Part shown: positions 18,093 through 26,750 of the stretch, one piece after another | Position numbering within the stretch: the stretch's first letter is position 1 | How the letters are laid out: every line of letters begins with the position of its first letter | Origin: Lachnospiraceae bacterium | Lineage (GTDB): Bacteria; Bacillota; Clostridia; Lachnospirales; Lachnospiraceae | Assembly: GCA_017462755.1 (NCBI GenBank) | Contig: JAFTQM010000001.1 | Coordinates: 1-44,016, forward strand | DNA: 44,016 bases | Reading direction: 5' to 3' | Notes under the pieces: generated by a model | Database searches by the model: none | Seen by the model: only the letters and a program-made list of their open reading frames with translations | What the model was told of the DNA's origin: nothing | Translations under genes and position numbers: made by a program

Positions 18093-19304
18093 TTACTCCT
18101 CTGTGGAAGTATTCTCTCGCTCTGTTTCACTCTCTGCTTCTTCTGACTTCGAACACTCCGTGCCCTCAGCAAGAGCTTCCTCTGCTTTTCCGGCATTTAC
18201 TGCTTCCCGCTGATGCAAATTCTCCTGCAGCAGACGATACAGCGTAGCCGCTACCGGTACACCCAAGAGCATTCCGGCAATTCCCATCAGACTGCCGCCG
18301 ACCGTAACTGCTGCCAGCACCCAGATGCCCGGCAAACCTATCGACGAGCCCACTACCTTCGGATAAATCAGATTACCCTCCAGCTGCTGCAATACTACCA
18401 AGAAAATCAGGAAAATCAATGCCTTCATCGGCGATACCGTCATAATCAGCACCACGCCGACTGCTCCGCCGATATAAGCACCCGCTACCGGCACCAACGC
18501 CGTAAAACCAATCAGTGTTCCAATCATCGCCGCATACGGCAGTCGGAAGATTAACATACCAATAGCACAAAGCAGACCCAGAATAATGGCTTCTATGCAC
18601 TGTCCTACAACATAATGGCGAAAGCTGTCATCCATCACCGAAAGCACATGCATCAGCTTCGCAAACCAATTCTTCGGAAGATAATTCTGCAGCATTCGCT
18701 TTGCCTGACCGCCAAGCTGCTCCTTTCCCAAAAGCAGATAAATCGCAAAAATAATTCCAAGCACCAAGAGCATTGCCACTGAGAAAAAGGAAGAAATCGC
18801 ATTTGCCACCGTACCAACCACACTGCCCACACCGGACCACAAGAACTGTACGATATTTTGCAACGTCTTTTCCCAATCAATGGTAGCCAGCTTTTGCATT
18901 ATCTCCTGCGGAAGCAGTTCATTTAAGGTATCACTGTCCGCCAACCATGCAATCACATCCGGCAAGCCCTCCATCAATAACAGGATACTGTCCTTCAACT
19001 CCGGAATCACCAGATATCCCACCATGGCAACAATCAATACTAAGGTCAAAAATGCCAAAAGCATACATACGACTCTTTTGGTTGCTTCTACGATTTTTCT
19101 TTTTTTCTTCGGAAAATAGTGCCGCTCATAAAAGCCCATCAAAATATTTACAAGATAAGCAATGATTCCGCCTGCCATCAACGGTGCTGCCGCACGGAAA
19201 AATACACCGCAAAAATGTGCCAGCACACTCCAATAGGTAATTGCCAAATACAACAAAAAGATGCTGACTCCCACACGCCAGCAGGATTTCCATTCAATTT
19301 TCAT
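18093..19304 (-). CDS. AI-2E family transporter
   Basis: A 403-residue polytopic membrane protein. Hydrophobic segments start near residues 10, 35, 75, 155, 200, 240, 265 and 310, with the family motifs GLLCAIGMLIFRLPYA, GFTALVPVAGAYIGG and GIAGMLLGVPVAATLY near the C-terminus. The tail is acidic and probably cytoplasmic. The ATG follows AAAGGAGG; the open frame extends 36 codons upstream but this start is clearly right. Family members are described as AI-2 exporters or sodium/proton antiporters, and many have no known substrate. It starts 64 bp before the TagF/GT4 gene and may be co-transcribed with it. Confidence 0.88.
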   Translation of the reverse strand: MKIEWKSCWRVGVSIFLLYLAITYWSVLAHFCGVFFRAAAPLMAGGIIAYLVNILMGFYERHYFPKKKRKIVEATKRVVCMLLAFLTLVLIVAMVGYLVIPELKDSILLLMEGLPDVIAWLADSDTLNELLPQEIMQKLATIDWEKTLQNIVQFLWSGVGSVVGTVANAISSFFSVAMLLVLGIIFAIYLLLGKEQLGGQAKRMLQNYLPKNWFAKLMHVLSVMDDSFRHYVVGQCIEAIILGLLCAIGMLIFRLPYAAMIGTLIGFTALVPVAGAYIGGAVGVVLIMTVSPMKALIFLIFLVVLQQLEGNLIYPKVVGSSIGLPGIWVLAAVTVGGSLMGIAGMLLGVPVAATLYRLLQENLHQREAVNAGKAEEALAEGTECSKSEEAESETERENTSTEE

Positions 19305-19341
19305 TGGTACCTCCTTTATACAGTTACCATCCCCGAAAGGG

Positions 19342-19375
19342 TTTCTGATATAGGACGTTCTCTCCATATCAGAAA
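19342..19375 (-). other. Perfect stem-loop in the AI-2E gene leader
   Basis: TTTCTGATAT and ATATCAGAAA form a 10-bp stem with a 14-base loop, 38 bases upstream of the AI-2E start and directly after the tRNA-Gln terminator. Role unknown; no T-run follows on minus. Confidence 0.5.
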
Positions 19376-19407
19376 AAAAGCGATATAACCTCTCGGCTAC
19401 ACCGCTT
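19373..19407 (-). terminator. Terminator of tRNA-Gln
   Basis: On minus, AAGCG pairs with CGCTT and an inner AGCC pairs with GGTT, followed by seven T residues. It lies 16 bases after the tRNA 3' end. Confidence 0.75.
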
Positions 19408-19422
19408 CTCACATTGTTTGAG

Positions 19423-19494
19423 CTGGGCTACAAGGATTCGAACCTTGAGATGCTGGAATCAGAATCCAGTGCCTTACCGTTTGGCGATAGCCCA
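19423..19494 (-). tRNA. tRNA-Gln (anticodon CUG)
   Basis: Read on minus, a full cloverleaf: acceptor TGGGCTA/TAGCCCA with discriminator G, D arm with AAACGGTAAGGC, anticodon stem CTGGA/TCCAG with loop TTCTGAT giving anticodon CTG (reads CAG codons), and T arm with GGTTCGAATCC. U1-A72 is typical of bacterial tRNA-Gln. CCA is not encoded. It has its own promoter and terminator. Confidence 0.95.
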
Positions 19495-19533
19495 ATGTTA
19501 TCTGTGATCGTGTATCTCTCAACCACAGACATT

Positions 19534-19562
19534 ATTATAATACAGGTTTAAAAAAATTGCAA
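19534..19562 (-). promoter_or_regulatory. Promoter of tRNA-Gln
   Basis: On minus, TTGCAA, a 17-bp spacer and a perfect TATAAT, placing the start about 30 bases upstream of the mature tRNA. Confidence 0.75.
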
Positions 19563-19592
19563 GTACTTTTTTAAAAAAAATATTCAATTTCA

Positions 19593-20780
19593 TCATTTTT
19601 TATTTTCTGCCTGTATGAAACTGTTTTCCAGCGTGATGACACAGGCATATCTGGCATCAATTTTATGCAGCCGTTCCGTCAATGCATCCAAAAGTTCTGC
19701 CTCCTGATCCGCCTTGTAGGAATACGGTAATACCAAATCAAAAATCAGATTAATCTGTTCTTCTCCGTTTATCATCCGAAAATCGTGAATGGATGCCGCA
19801 GGCTCTAACTCCCGCACAAGCTCCGCCACCATCCGTTTCCGCTCCGCCACACTCAAATCATTGACCTCGACCGGGTCCATATGGATGACAAGGAACAAAT
19901 TCATATCCCGCAATACCTCTCGCTCAATTCGGTCCACTAACTCATGTGCAGCCTCAATCTCCATTGTATTCGGCAGCTCTGCATGAATCGTCGCCATCAA
20001 ATGTGACGGTCCGTAATTGTGTACAATCAAATCATGACTTCCCACAATTCCCTCGTAACTCTCCACCTTCTGCGTGACCTGCTCATAGACCTCTCTGTCG
20101 ATGGCCTCTCCTAACAGCGGCTCCAGCGTATCCTTGGCTATCCGCAAACCTGCAAGCAGAACCACCACCGAAACAATTGCTCCCATATATCCGTCAATAT
20201 AGATGCCCGCCAACCTTCCGATGACTAACGAAAGCACCGTAGCTCCCGTTACCAGCACATCACCGGTGGCATCCGCTGCCGTTGCCTGCATTACCTTGGA
20301 ATTGATTTTCTTGCCCAGCTTGCGATTAAAGCTTGCCAGCCAAAGCTTTACCAAAATTGAAAGGCAGAGCAGTATTACCACCACCAGCTGAAAACGCAGC
20401 TCCTCCGGGTGAAAGATTTTGGTTACCGCATTTTTCAAACAGGAAAAGCCTACTTCAATAATCAAAAACGCCACCACAAGCGCCGCAATATATTCGTAAC
20501 GTCCATGCCCAAACGGATGCTCCTCATCCGCAGGACGACCGGCCAGCTGTACCCCGACCAGACTCACAAGCGAAGACGCGGCATCCGATAAGTTGTTAAA
20601 TGCATCCGCCAGCACCGAAATACTGTTTAGCATCAGACCGCCCACCAGCTTTGCCGCAAACAGCAGTACATTGCAGCAAATACCGACCACACTCGCCAGT
20701 ATCCCGTAAGCCTTTCGCACCTTCGGCTGTTGTACCTTCTCATTATCCTTTACAAACCATCGTACCAGTAAACTTGTCAT
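19593..20780 (-). CDS. Cation diffusion facilitator family efflux protein
   Basis: Exports divalent metals (Zn, Mn, Fe or Co) against protons at the cytoplasmic membrane. The 395-residue protein has six hydrophobic segments, the transmembrane metal-site motif DAFNNLSDAASS in the second, HPFGHGRYE after it, and the second acidic pair AADATGDVLVTG in the fifth. A cytoplasmic metal-binding domain follows (SHDLIVHNYG, HAELP, VIHMDPVE). The start was placed at the ATG behind a run of G residues; a GTG ten codons upstream is possible. Residues beyond the CDF C-terminal domain (about 300-395) extend it past the usual 300-residue length. The metal specificity cannot be assigned. Confidence 0.9.
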   Translation of the reverse strand: MTSLLVRWFVKDNEKVQQPKVRKAYGILASVVGICCNVLLFAAKLVGGLMLNSISVLADAFNNLSDAASSLVSLVGVQLAGRPADEEHPFGHGRYEYIAALVVAFLIIEVGFSCLKNAVTKIFHPEELRFQLVVVILLCLSILVKLWLASFNRKLGKKINSKVMQATAADATGDVLVTGATVLSLVIGRLAGIYIDGYMGAIVSVVVLLAGLRIAKDTLEPLLGEAIDREVYEQVTQKVESYEGIVGSHDLIVHNYGPSHLMATIHAELPNTMEIEAAHELVDRIEREVLRDMNLFLVIHMDPVEVNDLSVAERKRMVAELVRELEPAASIHDFRMINGEEQINLIFDLVLPYSYKADQEAELLDALTERLHKIDARYACVITLENSFIQAENKK

Positions 20781-20856
20781 ATTCCCCCCGTGGCATCCTC
20801 CAATTCCCACACTACCGCACCTTACTTAGTTCTTATTTTCTATCACTATATGCAAA

Positions 20857-20886
20857 ATTATACTACAATCTTCCCACAAAATGCAA
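20857..20886 (-). promoter_or_regulatory. Promoter of the cation efflux gene
   Basis: On minus, TTGCAT, an 18-bp spacer and TATAAT, with the start near 20850, about 70 bases before the ATG. A plus-strand TATAAT at 20955-20960 probably drives the divergent small membrane protein, though its -35 (TTTCTT) is poor. Confidence 0.6.
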
Positions 20887-21013
20887 CCATACCCTATCTT
20901 TCCAAAATATTGCCGCATTTTAAAATTTTCCTTTCTTTTTTTCAGAATACAGGGTATAATATTTATAACCATATGCTATGCATAAACATTTCATAAATAG
21001 AAAGGAGATTCCA

Positions 21014-21292
21014 ATGAAAAAATTTGGCAAATTCTTATTAGGTACTGTATCGATTGCAGCCGCAGTAGGTGGACTTTACTGCTTATACAAGAATTCCATC
21101 AACAAGAAGGCAGATGACGATTTCGATGATTTCGACGATGCAATGATGGATGATGAGACCGATTCCATTACCTTAGAGCCGGAAGACCGGGAGTATGTTT
21201 CGATTGACATCACCTCCGAGGCTGCCGAGGAAGCTGAGACCGTAGACACCGAAGCAAATGATGTCGTTCTCGATACTGCAGAAACAGAATAA
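21014..21292 (+). CDS. Small acidic membrane-anchored protein, unknown function
   Basis: A 92-residue protein: a short basic start (MKKFGKF), one hydrophobic segment (LLGTVSIAAAVGGLYCLY), then a strongly acidic tail rich in Asp and Glu (DDDFDDFDDAMMDDE) ending DVVLDTAETE. The ATG follows AAAGGAGA; the frame upstream is not convincing. The Ala/Gly-rich segment followed by YKNS resembles small Firmicute proteins with a YtxH-like membrane segment, but I cannot name a family. The acidic region may bind cations or basic proteins at the inner face. It is monocistronic and is closed by a strong terminator shared with the anti-sigma gene. Confidence 0.75.
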   Translation: MKKFGKFLLGTVSIAAAVGGLYCLYKNSINKKADDDFDDFDDAMMDDETDSITLEPEDREYVSIDITSEAAEEAETVDTEANDVVLDTAETE

Positions 21293-21300
21293 GAACAAAA

Positions 21301-21348
21301 ATTCACCGTGAAATGATGTTATATATCACTTCACGGTGAATTCTTTTA
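21301..21348. terminator. Bidirectional terminator, small acidic protein / anti-sigma gene
   Basis: ATTCACCGTGAA (21301-21312) pairs perfectly with TTCACGGTGAAT (21330-21341), followed by TCTTTTATA; an A-run precedes it. It separates two convergent transcripts. Confidence 0.85.
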
Positions 21349-21354
21349 TATTCT

Positions 21355-22245
21355 TTAATCCATGCCCAAAATCTCCAATACCGCCTCTGCATTGCGGCTG
21401 CCCAAAAGCATCTGCTGCTTTCCGCCGCTTGGCAGCTCTACCATAAGCTCCACACTGCGGTTCGTATATACAACACATTCCACCGCACAGCCGTCCGTAA
21501 GCGTTCCTACAATCTGCAACGCAATCCCGCTATCCTCAGATGCCGATTGCCACTGCGCTTCTGCGACCTCGCCCGCAATATCACAAAGCTGCAAAATCTC
21601 CTGCAACGGTGCCGCCTCTAGTGCCGGCATCTCAGCCTCCGGCAACGGAGTCAGGACAGCGCTCTCCATTTCCTCTGCGGCGTCTCCGGTCATATTCTCT
21701 GCTACCGATGTCTTATCATCCGTACTCTCACCCTTCGGAACATTCTGCGTACTCTCAAAACACTCCCCGCTTTCACTTCCATCCGAATCCATCACACCAT
21801 ATGCACCGGTGTTGCCGCTTCCCGTCGCTGCAGTGGAGCTGTCAGAACTGGCAGTCGCCTCCTGCGGCATTTCACCTCCTGATAACTCAGCACTGTAATT
21901 CGGTGCTGCATTATCCATCGCCTCTTCCTTCGTCAGTCTCAGCCTTCCCAGATTGCCGCCCAGATATATGATTCCCAGCACGGCTGCCGCTGCCAGCGTA
22001 CCCAGCCACGCCATGCTTTTTCTCTTGCCTGTTTTGTTTTGCTCTTTTGGAGCCTTTCCTGCCTCCGACCGCTCGGTTTTGTCCGTTGCCGCCTTCGCCT
22101 CTACTGCTCCTAACGTTTTTTGTATCAGCTTTTCGCTGACCGTAATCTCGCTCAATTCCTCATCCAGCCTTTGAAACAGCTGCCGCATTTCCATCTCTTC
22201 TTTCTTCCTTTGTTCTGTTTCTTTGTTTAACTCTTCCCTGCTCAT
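21355..22245 (-). CDS. Membrane-bound anti-sigma factor
   Basis: Predicted to hold the adjacent ECF sigma factor inactive until an envelope signal arrives. The 296-residue protein has a charged cytoplasmic N-terminus (EEMEMRQLFQRLDEELSEITVSEKL), one membrane segment (about 92-112, AWLGTLAAAAVLGIIYLGG) and an extracellular part rich in Ser, Glu and Gly ending in a compact domain. The start overlaps the sigma gene stop by four bases (ATGA), so the two are translationally coupled. I do not see the HxxxCxxC zinc motif of ZAS-type anti-sigmas. The role rests on gene order and topology more than on a recognised domain. Confidence 0.8.
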   Translation of the reverse strand: MSREELNKETEQRKKEEMEMRQLFQRLDEELSEITVSEKLIQKTLGAVEAKAATDKTERSEAGKAPKEQNKTGKRKSMAWLGTLAAAAVLGIIYLGGNLGRLRLTKEEAMDNAAPNYSAELSGGEMPQEATASSDSSTAATGSGNTGAYGVMDSDGSESGECFESTQNVPKGESTDDKTSVAENMTGDAAEEMESAVLTPLPEAEMPALEAAPLQEILQLCDIAGEVAEAQWQSASEDSGIALQIVGTLTDGCAVECVVYTNRSVELMVELPSGGKQQMLLGSRNAEAVLEILGMD

Positions 22246-22814
22246 CCGGCAACCTCCTTTCCCAAAAGCTGTTTTAACCGCTCTCTTGCTCTGGACATCC
22301 GACTTTTTGCCGTACCGCTGCTGATTCCAAGCATCTTGGCTGCCGCCTCCAGACTCTGCTCCTGAAAATATACACAGATGACCAGCTCCCGATACTTTTC
22401 CGGCAGCATACTCACGGCCTCTCGTACCGTCTTGGCCGTTTCCTCCTGCTCAAGCCTTGTATATCCTTCCATGCCTGCTGCCAGTTCTTCCTCCGTCGCC
22501 GCACCTCGCCGCACGTTCTTCCCTGTCGGAATCACTTCTTCCTCTCCGGTCAGTCCACGCTCCGTAAAATCATACATCGGTACCACCTTCGTATGATACG
22601 CACTCTTTAGATAATCCTTGCAGGTATTTATCGTAATACGCAGCAGCCAAGTCTTGATTTCTGATTTTCCCTCAAATGTATGTAGCTTTTCATGCACCTT
22701 CAGAAATACCTCCTGAAAGATATCCTCCGCCGTATGCATATCCTTCACATAGAGATATGCCGTCCGCAGGACATCATTTCCGTATTCCCGCATCAATTGC
22801 TCCAGACTCTTCAT
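22242..22814 (-). CDS. ECF-family RNA polymerase sigma factor
   Basis: Directs RNA polymerase to stress promoters. The 190-residue protein has region 2 (DVLRTAYLYVKDMHTAEDIFQEVFLKVH, IKTWLLRITINTCKDYLK) and region 4 (LPEKYRELVICVYFQEQSLEAAAKMLGISSGTAKSRMSRARERLKQLL), joined by an unusually long charged linker (residues about 80-120). The ribosome binding site (GGGGAC) is weak. Upstream lies GGAACC-N16-CGTC, the B. subtilis-type ECF promoter pattern, so the gene is very probably autoregulated. It overlaps the anti-sigma gene. Closest in layout to the SigW/SigV type; the stimulus is unknown. Confidence 0.92.
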   Translation of the reverse strand: MKSLEQLMREYGNDVLRTAYLYVKDMHTAEDIFQEVFLKVHEKLHTFEGKSEIKTWLLRITINTCKDYLKSAYHTKVVPMYDFTERGLTGEEEVIPTGKNVRRGAATEEELAAGMEGYTRLEQEETAKTVREAVSMLPEKYRELVICVYFQEQSLEAAAKMLGISSGTAKSRMSRARERLKQLLGKEVAG

Positions 22815-22866
22815 TCTTCGTCCCCATTTCCAATAAAAAGCCGGCTCCCGCTGCCTCTAATGATTA

Positions 22867-22892
22867 GACGATGCAAACAAGGAACCGGTTCC
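22867..22892 (-). promoter_or_regulatory. ECF-type autoregulatory promoter
   Basis: On minus, GGAACC, a 16-bp spacer and CGTCTAA. This matches the Firmicute ECF pattern (AAC in the -35, CGTC in the -10). Its position directly upstream of the sigma gene is what autoregulation predicts. GGAACCGGTTCC at the -35 is itself palindromic. Confidence 0.65.
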
Positions 22893-22922
22893 AAAAATCG
22901 CTCTATTTTTTTATTTTGCTGC

Positions 22923-23846
22923 TTACAGTATCAGCATTAATCCCAAATTACGAACCAGACCGCTCTTTACATAGCCTCCGCGCAATGTCCGCAGCCGGCG
23001 CTCTGCCAAGCCCATCTGTGGCAGTCTTACAAAGCTGCTCAGCTCCGACAAACGCTCTCCGCTAAGCTTTGGATGGTCACCATAGATACTCAAAAATTCC
23101 TCTGCCTGTGCAAAGGTCGCCTCCAAAGCTGCCTTCATCGCCTTCACATCCTTCAGCCGTCCCTTCACATAGCTGGTAAAATCCTGCGTTCCGACCACAT
23201 TATGTCCATGCTGTCGATAATCCAGTGTCGGTACATCCAGATAGCTGATATTGCCAAATGCCGCCGCTGCCAGTGCCACCCACCAATCATGAAAACGTGC
23301 CTTTTCAGGGAGCTCCGTTATCAAAGCCGCCAATGCCCGGTTCATCATCATCGTACAGCCGATGCAAAGATTCTCCATCAACAAATGCGGTAAACTGCGC
23401 TGCTTCATATCAAAATGCTGCACTCTAGTAAAGGAGGGCTGCAACGGCTTCGCCTCCCGGTCTACGACTGCCGCATCCGTACACACCAGTGCCGGTGTTT
23501 CCTTGCCGTACCGTTTTTCCATCTGCAACATCCGCCGTTTGGTTCTGGTCAGCTTGTCCGGATGCCAAATATCATCCTGGTCTGCAAACATATAATACTC
23601 GCTGTCATAAGCCATCAGCATCGAAAGAAAATTCTTCGTACTGCCCAGATTTTTAGGATTTCTTCGCACAGTAATCTGCTGCGGATAGCACGCGGCATAT
23701 TCTTCTAAAATCTCCGGAGTCGCATCCTGCGAGCCGTCGTCCCAGATTACCAGCCGCCAGTCGGTTTCCTCCTGTGCCAAAATCGAATCCAGCTGCTCCC
23801 TGATATATGCTTCTCCCTGATATGCTGCCATCAAAATCGTAATCAT
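22923..23846 (-). CDS. Family 2 glycosyltransferase
   Basis: A 307-residue inverting GT-A transferase that likely adds a sugar to a surface glycan. N-terminal nucleotide-sugar site: MITILMAAYQGEAYIREQLDSIL and VIWDDGSQDAT; DxD-type motif YMFADQDDIWHPDKL; acceptor region VCTDAAVVD and the late motif WWVALAAAAFG followed by YRQHGHNVVG. These features are typical of rhamnosyltransferase-like GT2 enzymes. The ATG follows GGGAG. It lies downstream of another GT2 gene in the same direction, but the 208 bp between is filled with hairpins, which may uncouple their expression. Confidence 0.9.
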   Translation of the reverse strand: MITILMAAYQGEAYIREQLDSILAQEETDWRLVIWDDGSQDATPEILEEYAACYPQQITVRRNPKNLGSTKNFLSMLMAYDSEYYMFADQDDIWHPDKLTRTKRRMLQMEKRYGKETPALVCTDAAVVDREAKPLQPSFTRVQHFDMKQRSLPHLLMENLCIGCTMMMNRALAALITELPEKARFHDWWVALAAAAFGNISYLDVPTLDYRQHGHNVVGTQDFTSYVKGRLKDVKAMKAALEATFAQAEEFLSIYGDHPKLSGERLSELSSFVRLPQMGLAERRLRTLRGGYVKSGLVRNLGLMLIL

Positions 23847-23871
23847 TGCTCTCCCTCATTAATCAGAACAA

Positions 23872-24068
23872 AGAGTTTGCAAAGCAAACTCTCGCGCTGA
23901 CGCGCGGTCACAAAGTGACATCTACTGCTCGCGTGTATAAAACGGATTTCATCCGTTTAACCAGTTTGCGTCTTACGCAAACTGTGCAAGCGAACTTTGT
24001 TCGCTTTGCATCCACCCGAAGGGTTTTGTATGACAGGAAATAGTCGCAAAACGACTACTTTCCTGTCA
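23872..24068. repeat. String of eight consecutive short hairpins
   Basis: Nearly every base of this gap belongs to a short palindrome. In order: 23872-23892 (9 bp, loop AAA), 23893-23906 (5 bp), 23907-23919 (5 bp, loop AAA), 23940-23958 (8 bp, loop TTC), 23962-23984 (10 bp, loop CTT), 23986-24009 (10 bp with a bulge, loop TTT), 24014-24024 (4 bp, loop GAA) and 24031-24068 (16 bp with a bulge). The last one covers the final codons and stop of the upstream glycosyltransferase gene. Most loops are three bases. The units differ in sequence, so this is neither CRISPR nor a tandem repeat. Confidence 0.8.
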
Positions 24069-25017
24069 TAAAATAACCCGGATTACTCGAAAGCTTCAAC
24101 ACCAATTCCTTCGGAAGCATTCGATAATGTTTTCCAAACTGATAACCAATAAACTTTGCCGCACTCTGAAAAATCAAATCCAGCACATCCAGATAACGCC
24201 GCTGTCCCATCAGATATTCTAATGTCTGCAGCACCAATCGGCTGCCTTCCTTTTCTGCCGGCACTGCCGCAAAGATTTCCCGATACTCCGCATGGGATAC
24301 ACCCAAATCAAAATTACGCTTCAGCTGCTCACGCAGGGTATAATTATGCGAATGAATTACCTTCGCTTCTGCCACATAGGCAATCCGGTAGTCCGCTTCA
24401 ATCAAACGTGCCGCGATAATCGCATCCTCGTTGAAAATCGTCTTTTCCACAAAGCCGCCCACCTCTTCGTATGCACTGCGCCGGTACGCCGCGCACACGT
24501 CCGAGCAAAAATATGTCTTGATGCCAAGCCGTTCCAAATCCTTTTTGGACTTTACACTGCTCGTTTTCGGATAATTAAACAGACGTGTATATTGCTCCAC
24601 CATGCTGCTGTTTAAGGATGCTCCCTGTCTGGCGTATGCCATTGCACAAGCCTCCTGCTGCAGCCCGCCGAGCAATCGCTCCAACAGATAATCATCTGCC
24701 GGTACTGCATCCTGCGTCATCATCACAAAATAATCCGCATTGCTCAGAGAAACACCGTACCGTCTCGTACCGCCGTGGTCAAACTCCTCTTTTCGGATTG
24801 CTACCACCCGCACATCAATCTGTTTCTTACCGTAGATTTTCTGCTTTTTCATCTGTTTTTCCAAGCGGCGCACAATTGCTTCGTTCGGAAAATCCTCGGT
24901 CTCCGTATTCAATACAATGATTTCGTCCGGCTTTACCGACTGCATCAGCAGCATCCGAAATAATTGGTCAAACTTTTTATCCGGCTTGTACACCGGGATA
25001 ATCACATCCAGTGACAT
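24055..25017 (-). CDS. Family 2 glycosyltransferase
   Basis: A 320-residue GT-A transferase. Motifs: MSLDVIIPVYKPDKKFDQL and IIVLNTETED at the nucleotide site, DHGGTRRYGVSLSNADYFVMMTQDAVP as the DxD-like segment, and the late CSDVCAAYRRSAYEEVGGF. The HGGTRN-like and TQDA motifs are typical of enzymes near rhamnosyltransferases of the RfbF group. The ATG follows GGAGG. It starts 47 bp after prfC ends, so it is probably transcribed from the prfC promoter. Its last codons and stop lie inside a 16-bp hairpin. The sugar and acceptor are unknown. Confidence 0.9.
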   Translation of the reverse strand: MSLDVIIPVYKPDKKFDQLFRMLLMQSVKPDEIIVLNTETEDFPNEAIVRRLEKQMKKQKIYGKKQIDVRVVAIRKEEFDHGGTRRYGVSLSNADYFVMMTQDAVPADDYLLERLLGGLQQEACAMAYARQGASLNSSMVEQYTRLFNYPKTSSVKSKKDLERLGIKTYFCSDVCAAYRRSAYEEVGGFVEKTIFNEDAIIAARLIEADYRIAYVAEAKVIHSHNYTLREQLKRNFDLGVSHAEYREIFAAVPAEKEGSRLVLQTLEYLMGQRRYLDVLDLIFQSAAKFIGYQFGKHYRMLPKELVLKLSSNPGYFMTGK

Positions 25018-25064
25018 GTACTAATCCTCCATTTTGAGAACACTTTTCGTTCGAGAAATTCTCC

Positions 25065-26657
25065 TTAGTTTCTGCTGAACTCCTCTAACACCAGTCCCTT
25101 GTTACGATCCTGTACCGTTCCGACGCTCCACGCATGAATGAACAATAAGAGCGGATTGCCCTTCATATCCTTTACCTTCTTGGTATCCGAGGTTACGGAC
25201 AAGGACGATACATCCACCTCTTCCTTATTTGCAATCCAGCGGATATGCTCATAAGGCAATGGCTCCAAACGAATCTCTACATTATATTCTGACTCCAGAC
25301 GGAATTTTAATACGTCAAACTGCAGTACACCTACTACACCAACGATAATTTCCTCCATACCGGTGTTGAACTCTTGGAAAATCTGGATTGCACCCTCCTG
25401 TGCAATCTGCGTTACACCCTTGACAAACTGCTTACGCTTCATCGTATCGACCTGACGAATCTTTGCAAAATGCTCCGGTGCAAAGGTTGGAATACCCTCG
25501 TATGCGTATTTCTTGCCCGGTACGCACAGCGTATCACCAATCGAAAAGATACCCGGGTCGAATACACCGATGATGTCTCCGGCATATGCCTCGTCCAAAA
25601 TCTTACGCTCCTGTGCCATCAGCTGCTGCGGCTGAGACAGACGCAGCTTCTTGCCGCCCTGCACATGATATACCTCCTCCTGTGCATCAAACTTACCGGA
25701 GCAGATACGCATAAACGCAATACGGTCACGGTGTGCTTTATTCATATTTGCCTGAATCTTGAATACAAATGCCGAAAAATCATTGGTCAGCGGGTCAATC
25801 ACACCGGCATCCGAATTTCTCGGAAGCGGCGAGGTCGTCATTGTTAGGAAATGCTGCAAAAAGGTTTCTACACCAAAGTTCGTCAGTGCCGAACCGAAAA
25901 ATACCGGAGTCAGTTCACCCGCACGCACTGCATCCAAATCAAATTCCTGACTTGCACCGTCTAACAGCTCAATCTCCTCCGCTAACTTTGCATGCGCTTT
26001 GGCACCAATCACGGCATCCGTATTGGCATCGCCAATCGTCACCTCAACAGAGTCAACCTCCTTCATACCGTTGTTGGCAGCGGTAAAGCGAGAAATCACC
26101 TTGGTATTGCGGTCGTATACACCCTGAAATTCCTTACCGGAGCCGATTGGCCAGTTGACCGGACAGGTCGCAATTCCCAGTACAGTCTCAATATCATCCA
26201 GAAGCTCAAAGGTATCCTTGGCTTCACGGTCCATCTTATTGATAAAAGTAAAAATCGGAATATGGCGCATTACACATACCTTGAACAGCTTTCTGGTCTG
26301 CGCCTCTACACCCTTGGAGGCATCGATTACCATGACCGCAGAATCCGCTGCCATCAGGGTACGATAGGTATCCTCCGAGAAATCCTGATGTCCCGGAGTA
26401 TCCAGAATATTAATGCAATAACCATCGTAATTGAACTGCATTACAGAGGAAGTAACCGAAATACCACGCTCCTTCTCGATTTCCATCCAGTCCGACACCG
26501 CATGCTTTGCGGTTTTTTTGCCCTTTACCGAACCCGCAAGATTAATCGCTCCTCCGTACAACAACAGCTTCTCTGTCAGCGTTGTCTTACCTGCATCCGG
26601 GTGCGAAATAATCGCAAATGTTCTTCTTTTCTTTATTTCATTGGAATAATCCTGCAT
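25065..26657 (-). CDS. prfC: Peptide chain release factor 3
   Basis: GTPase that removes RF1/RF2 from the ribosome after termination. The 530-residue protein has G1 ISHPDAGKTTLTEKL (about 16-30), switch I ISVTSS, G3 DTPGHQDFSEDTYR, G4 NKMD and the RF3-specific middle and C-terminal domains (GVVGVLQFDVLKFRLESEYNVE). Full family length. The ATG follows AGAGAGGA. The leader is unusual: a consensus promoter at 26805-26833 is followed almost at once by a 19-bp hairpin that has terminator features, about 95 bases upstream of the start codon. It is followed by a glycosyltransferase gene. Confidence 0.95.
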   Translation of the reverse strand: MQDYSNEIKKRRTFAIISHPDAGKTTLTEKLLLYGGAINLAGSVKGKKTAKHAVSDWMEIEKERGISVTSSVMQFNYDGYCINILDTPGHQDFSEDTYRTLMAADSAVMVIDASKGVEAQTRKLFKVCVMRHIPIFTFINKMDREAKDTFELLDDIETVLGIATCPVNWPIGSGKEFQGVYDRNTKVISRFTAANNGMKEVDSVEVTIGDANTDAVIGAKAHAKLAEEIELLDGASQEFDLDAVRAGELTPVFFGSALTNFGVETFLQHFLTMTTSPLPRNSDAGVIDPLTNDFSAFVFKIQANMNKAHRDRIAFMRICSGKFDAQEEVYHVQGGKKLRLSQPQQLMAQERKILDEAYAGDIIGVFDPGIFSIGDTLCVPGKKYAYEGIPTFAPEHFAKIRQVDTMKRKQFVKGVTQIAQEGAIQIFQEFNTGMEEIIVGVVGVLQFDVLKFRLESEYNVEIRLEPLPYEHIRWIANKEEVDVSSLSVTSDTKKVKDMKGNPLLLFIHAWSVGTVQDRNKGLVLEEFSRN

Positions 26658-26750
26658 TGCTTTGTCCTCTCTTTATTCTCTTTCTTCTTTTCCGCTCACA
26701 TCAAAGTCTGCTACACCGGAATCTCCATCCTCTCTCATCAAGCTTCTGCG

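Noticed and set aside
19304-19412. A longer start for the AI-2E family protein.
   Set aside because: The 36 extra codons overlap the tRNA-Gln terminator and lack a ribosome binding site, while AAAGGAGG precedes the chosen ATG.
23872-24068. The hairpin string as a CRISPR array.
   Set aside because: The palindromes differ in sequence and length, there are no constant spacers, and no cas gene is nearby.
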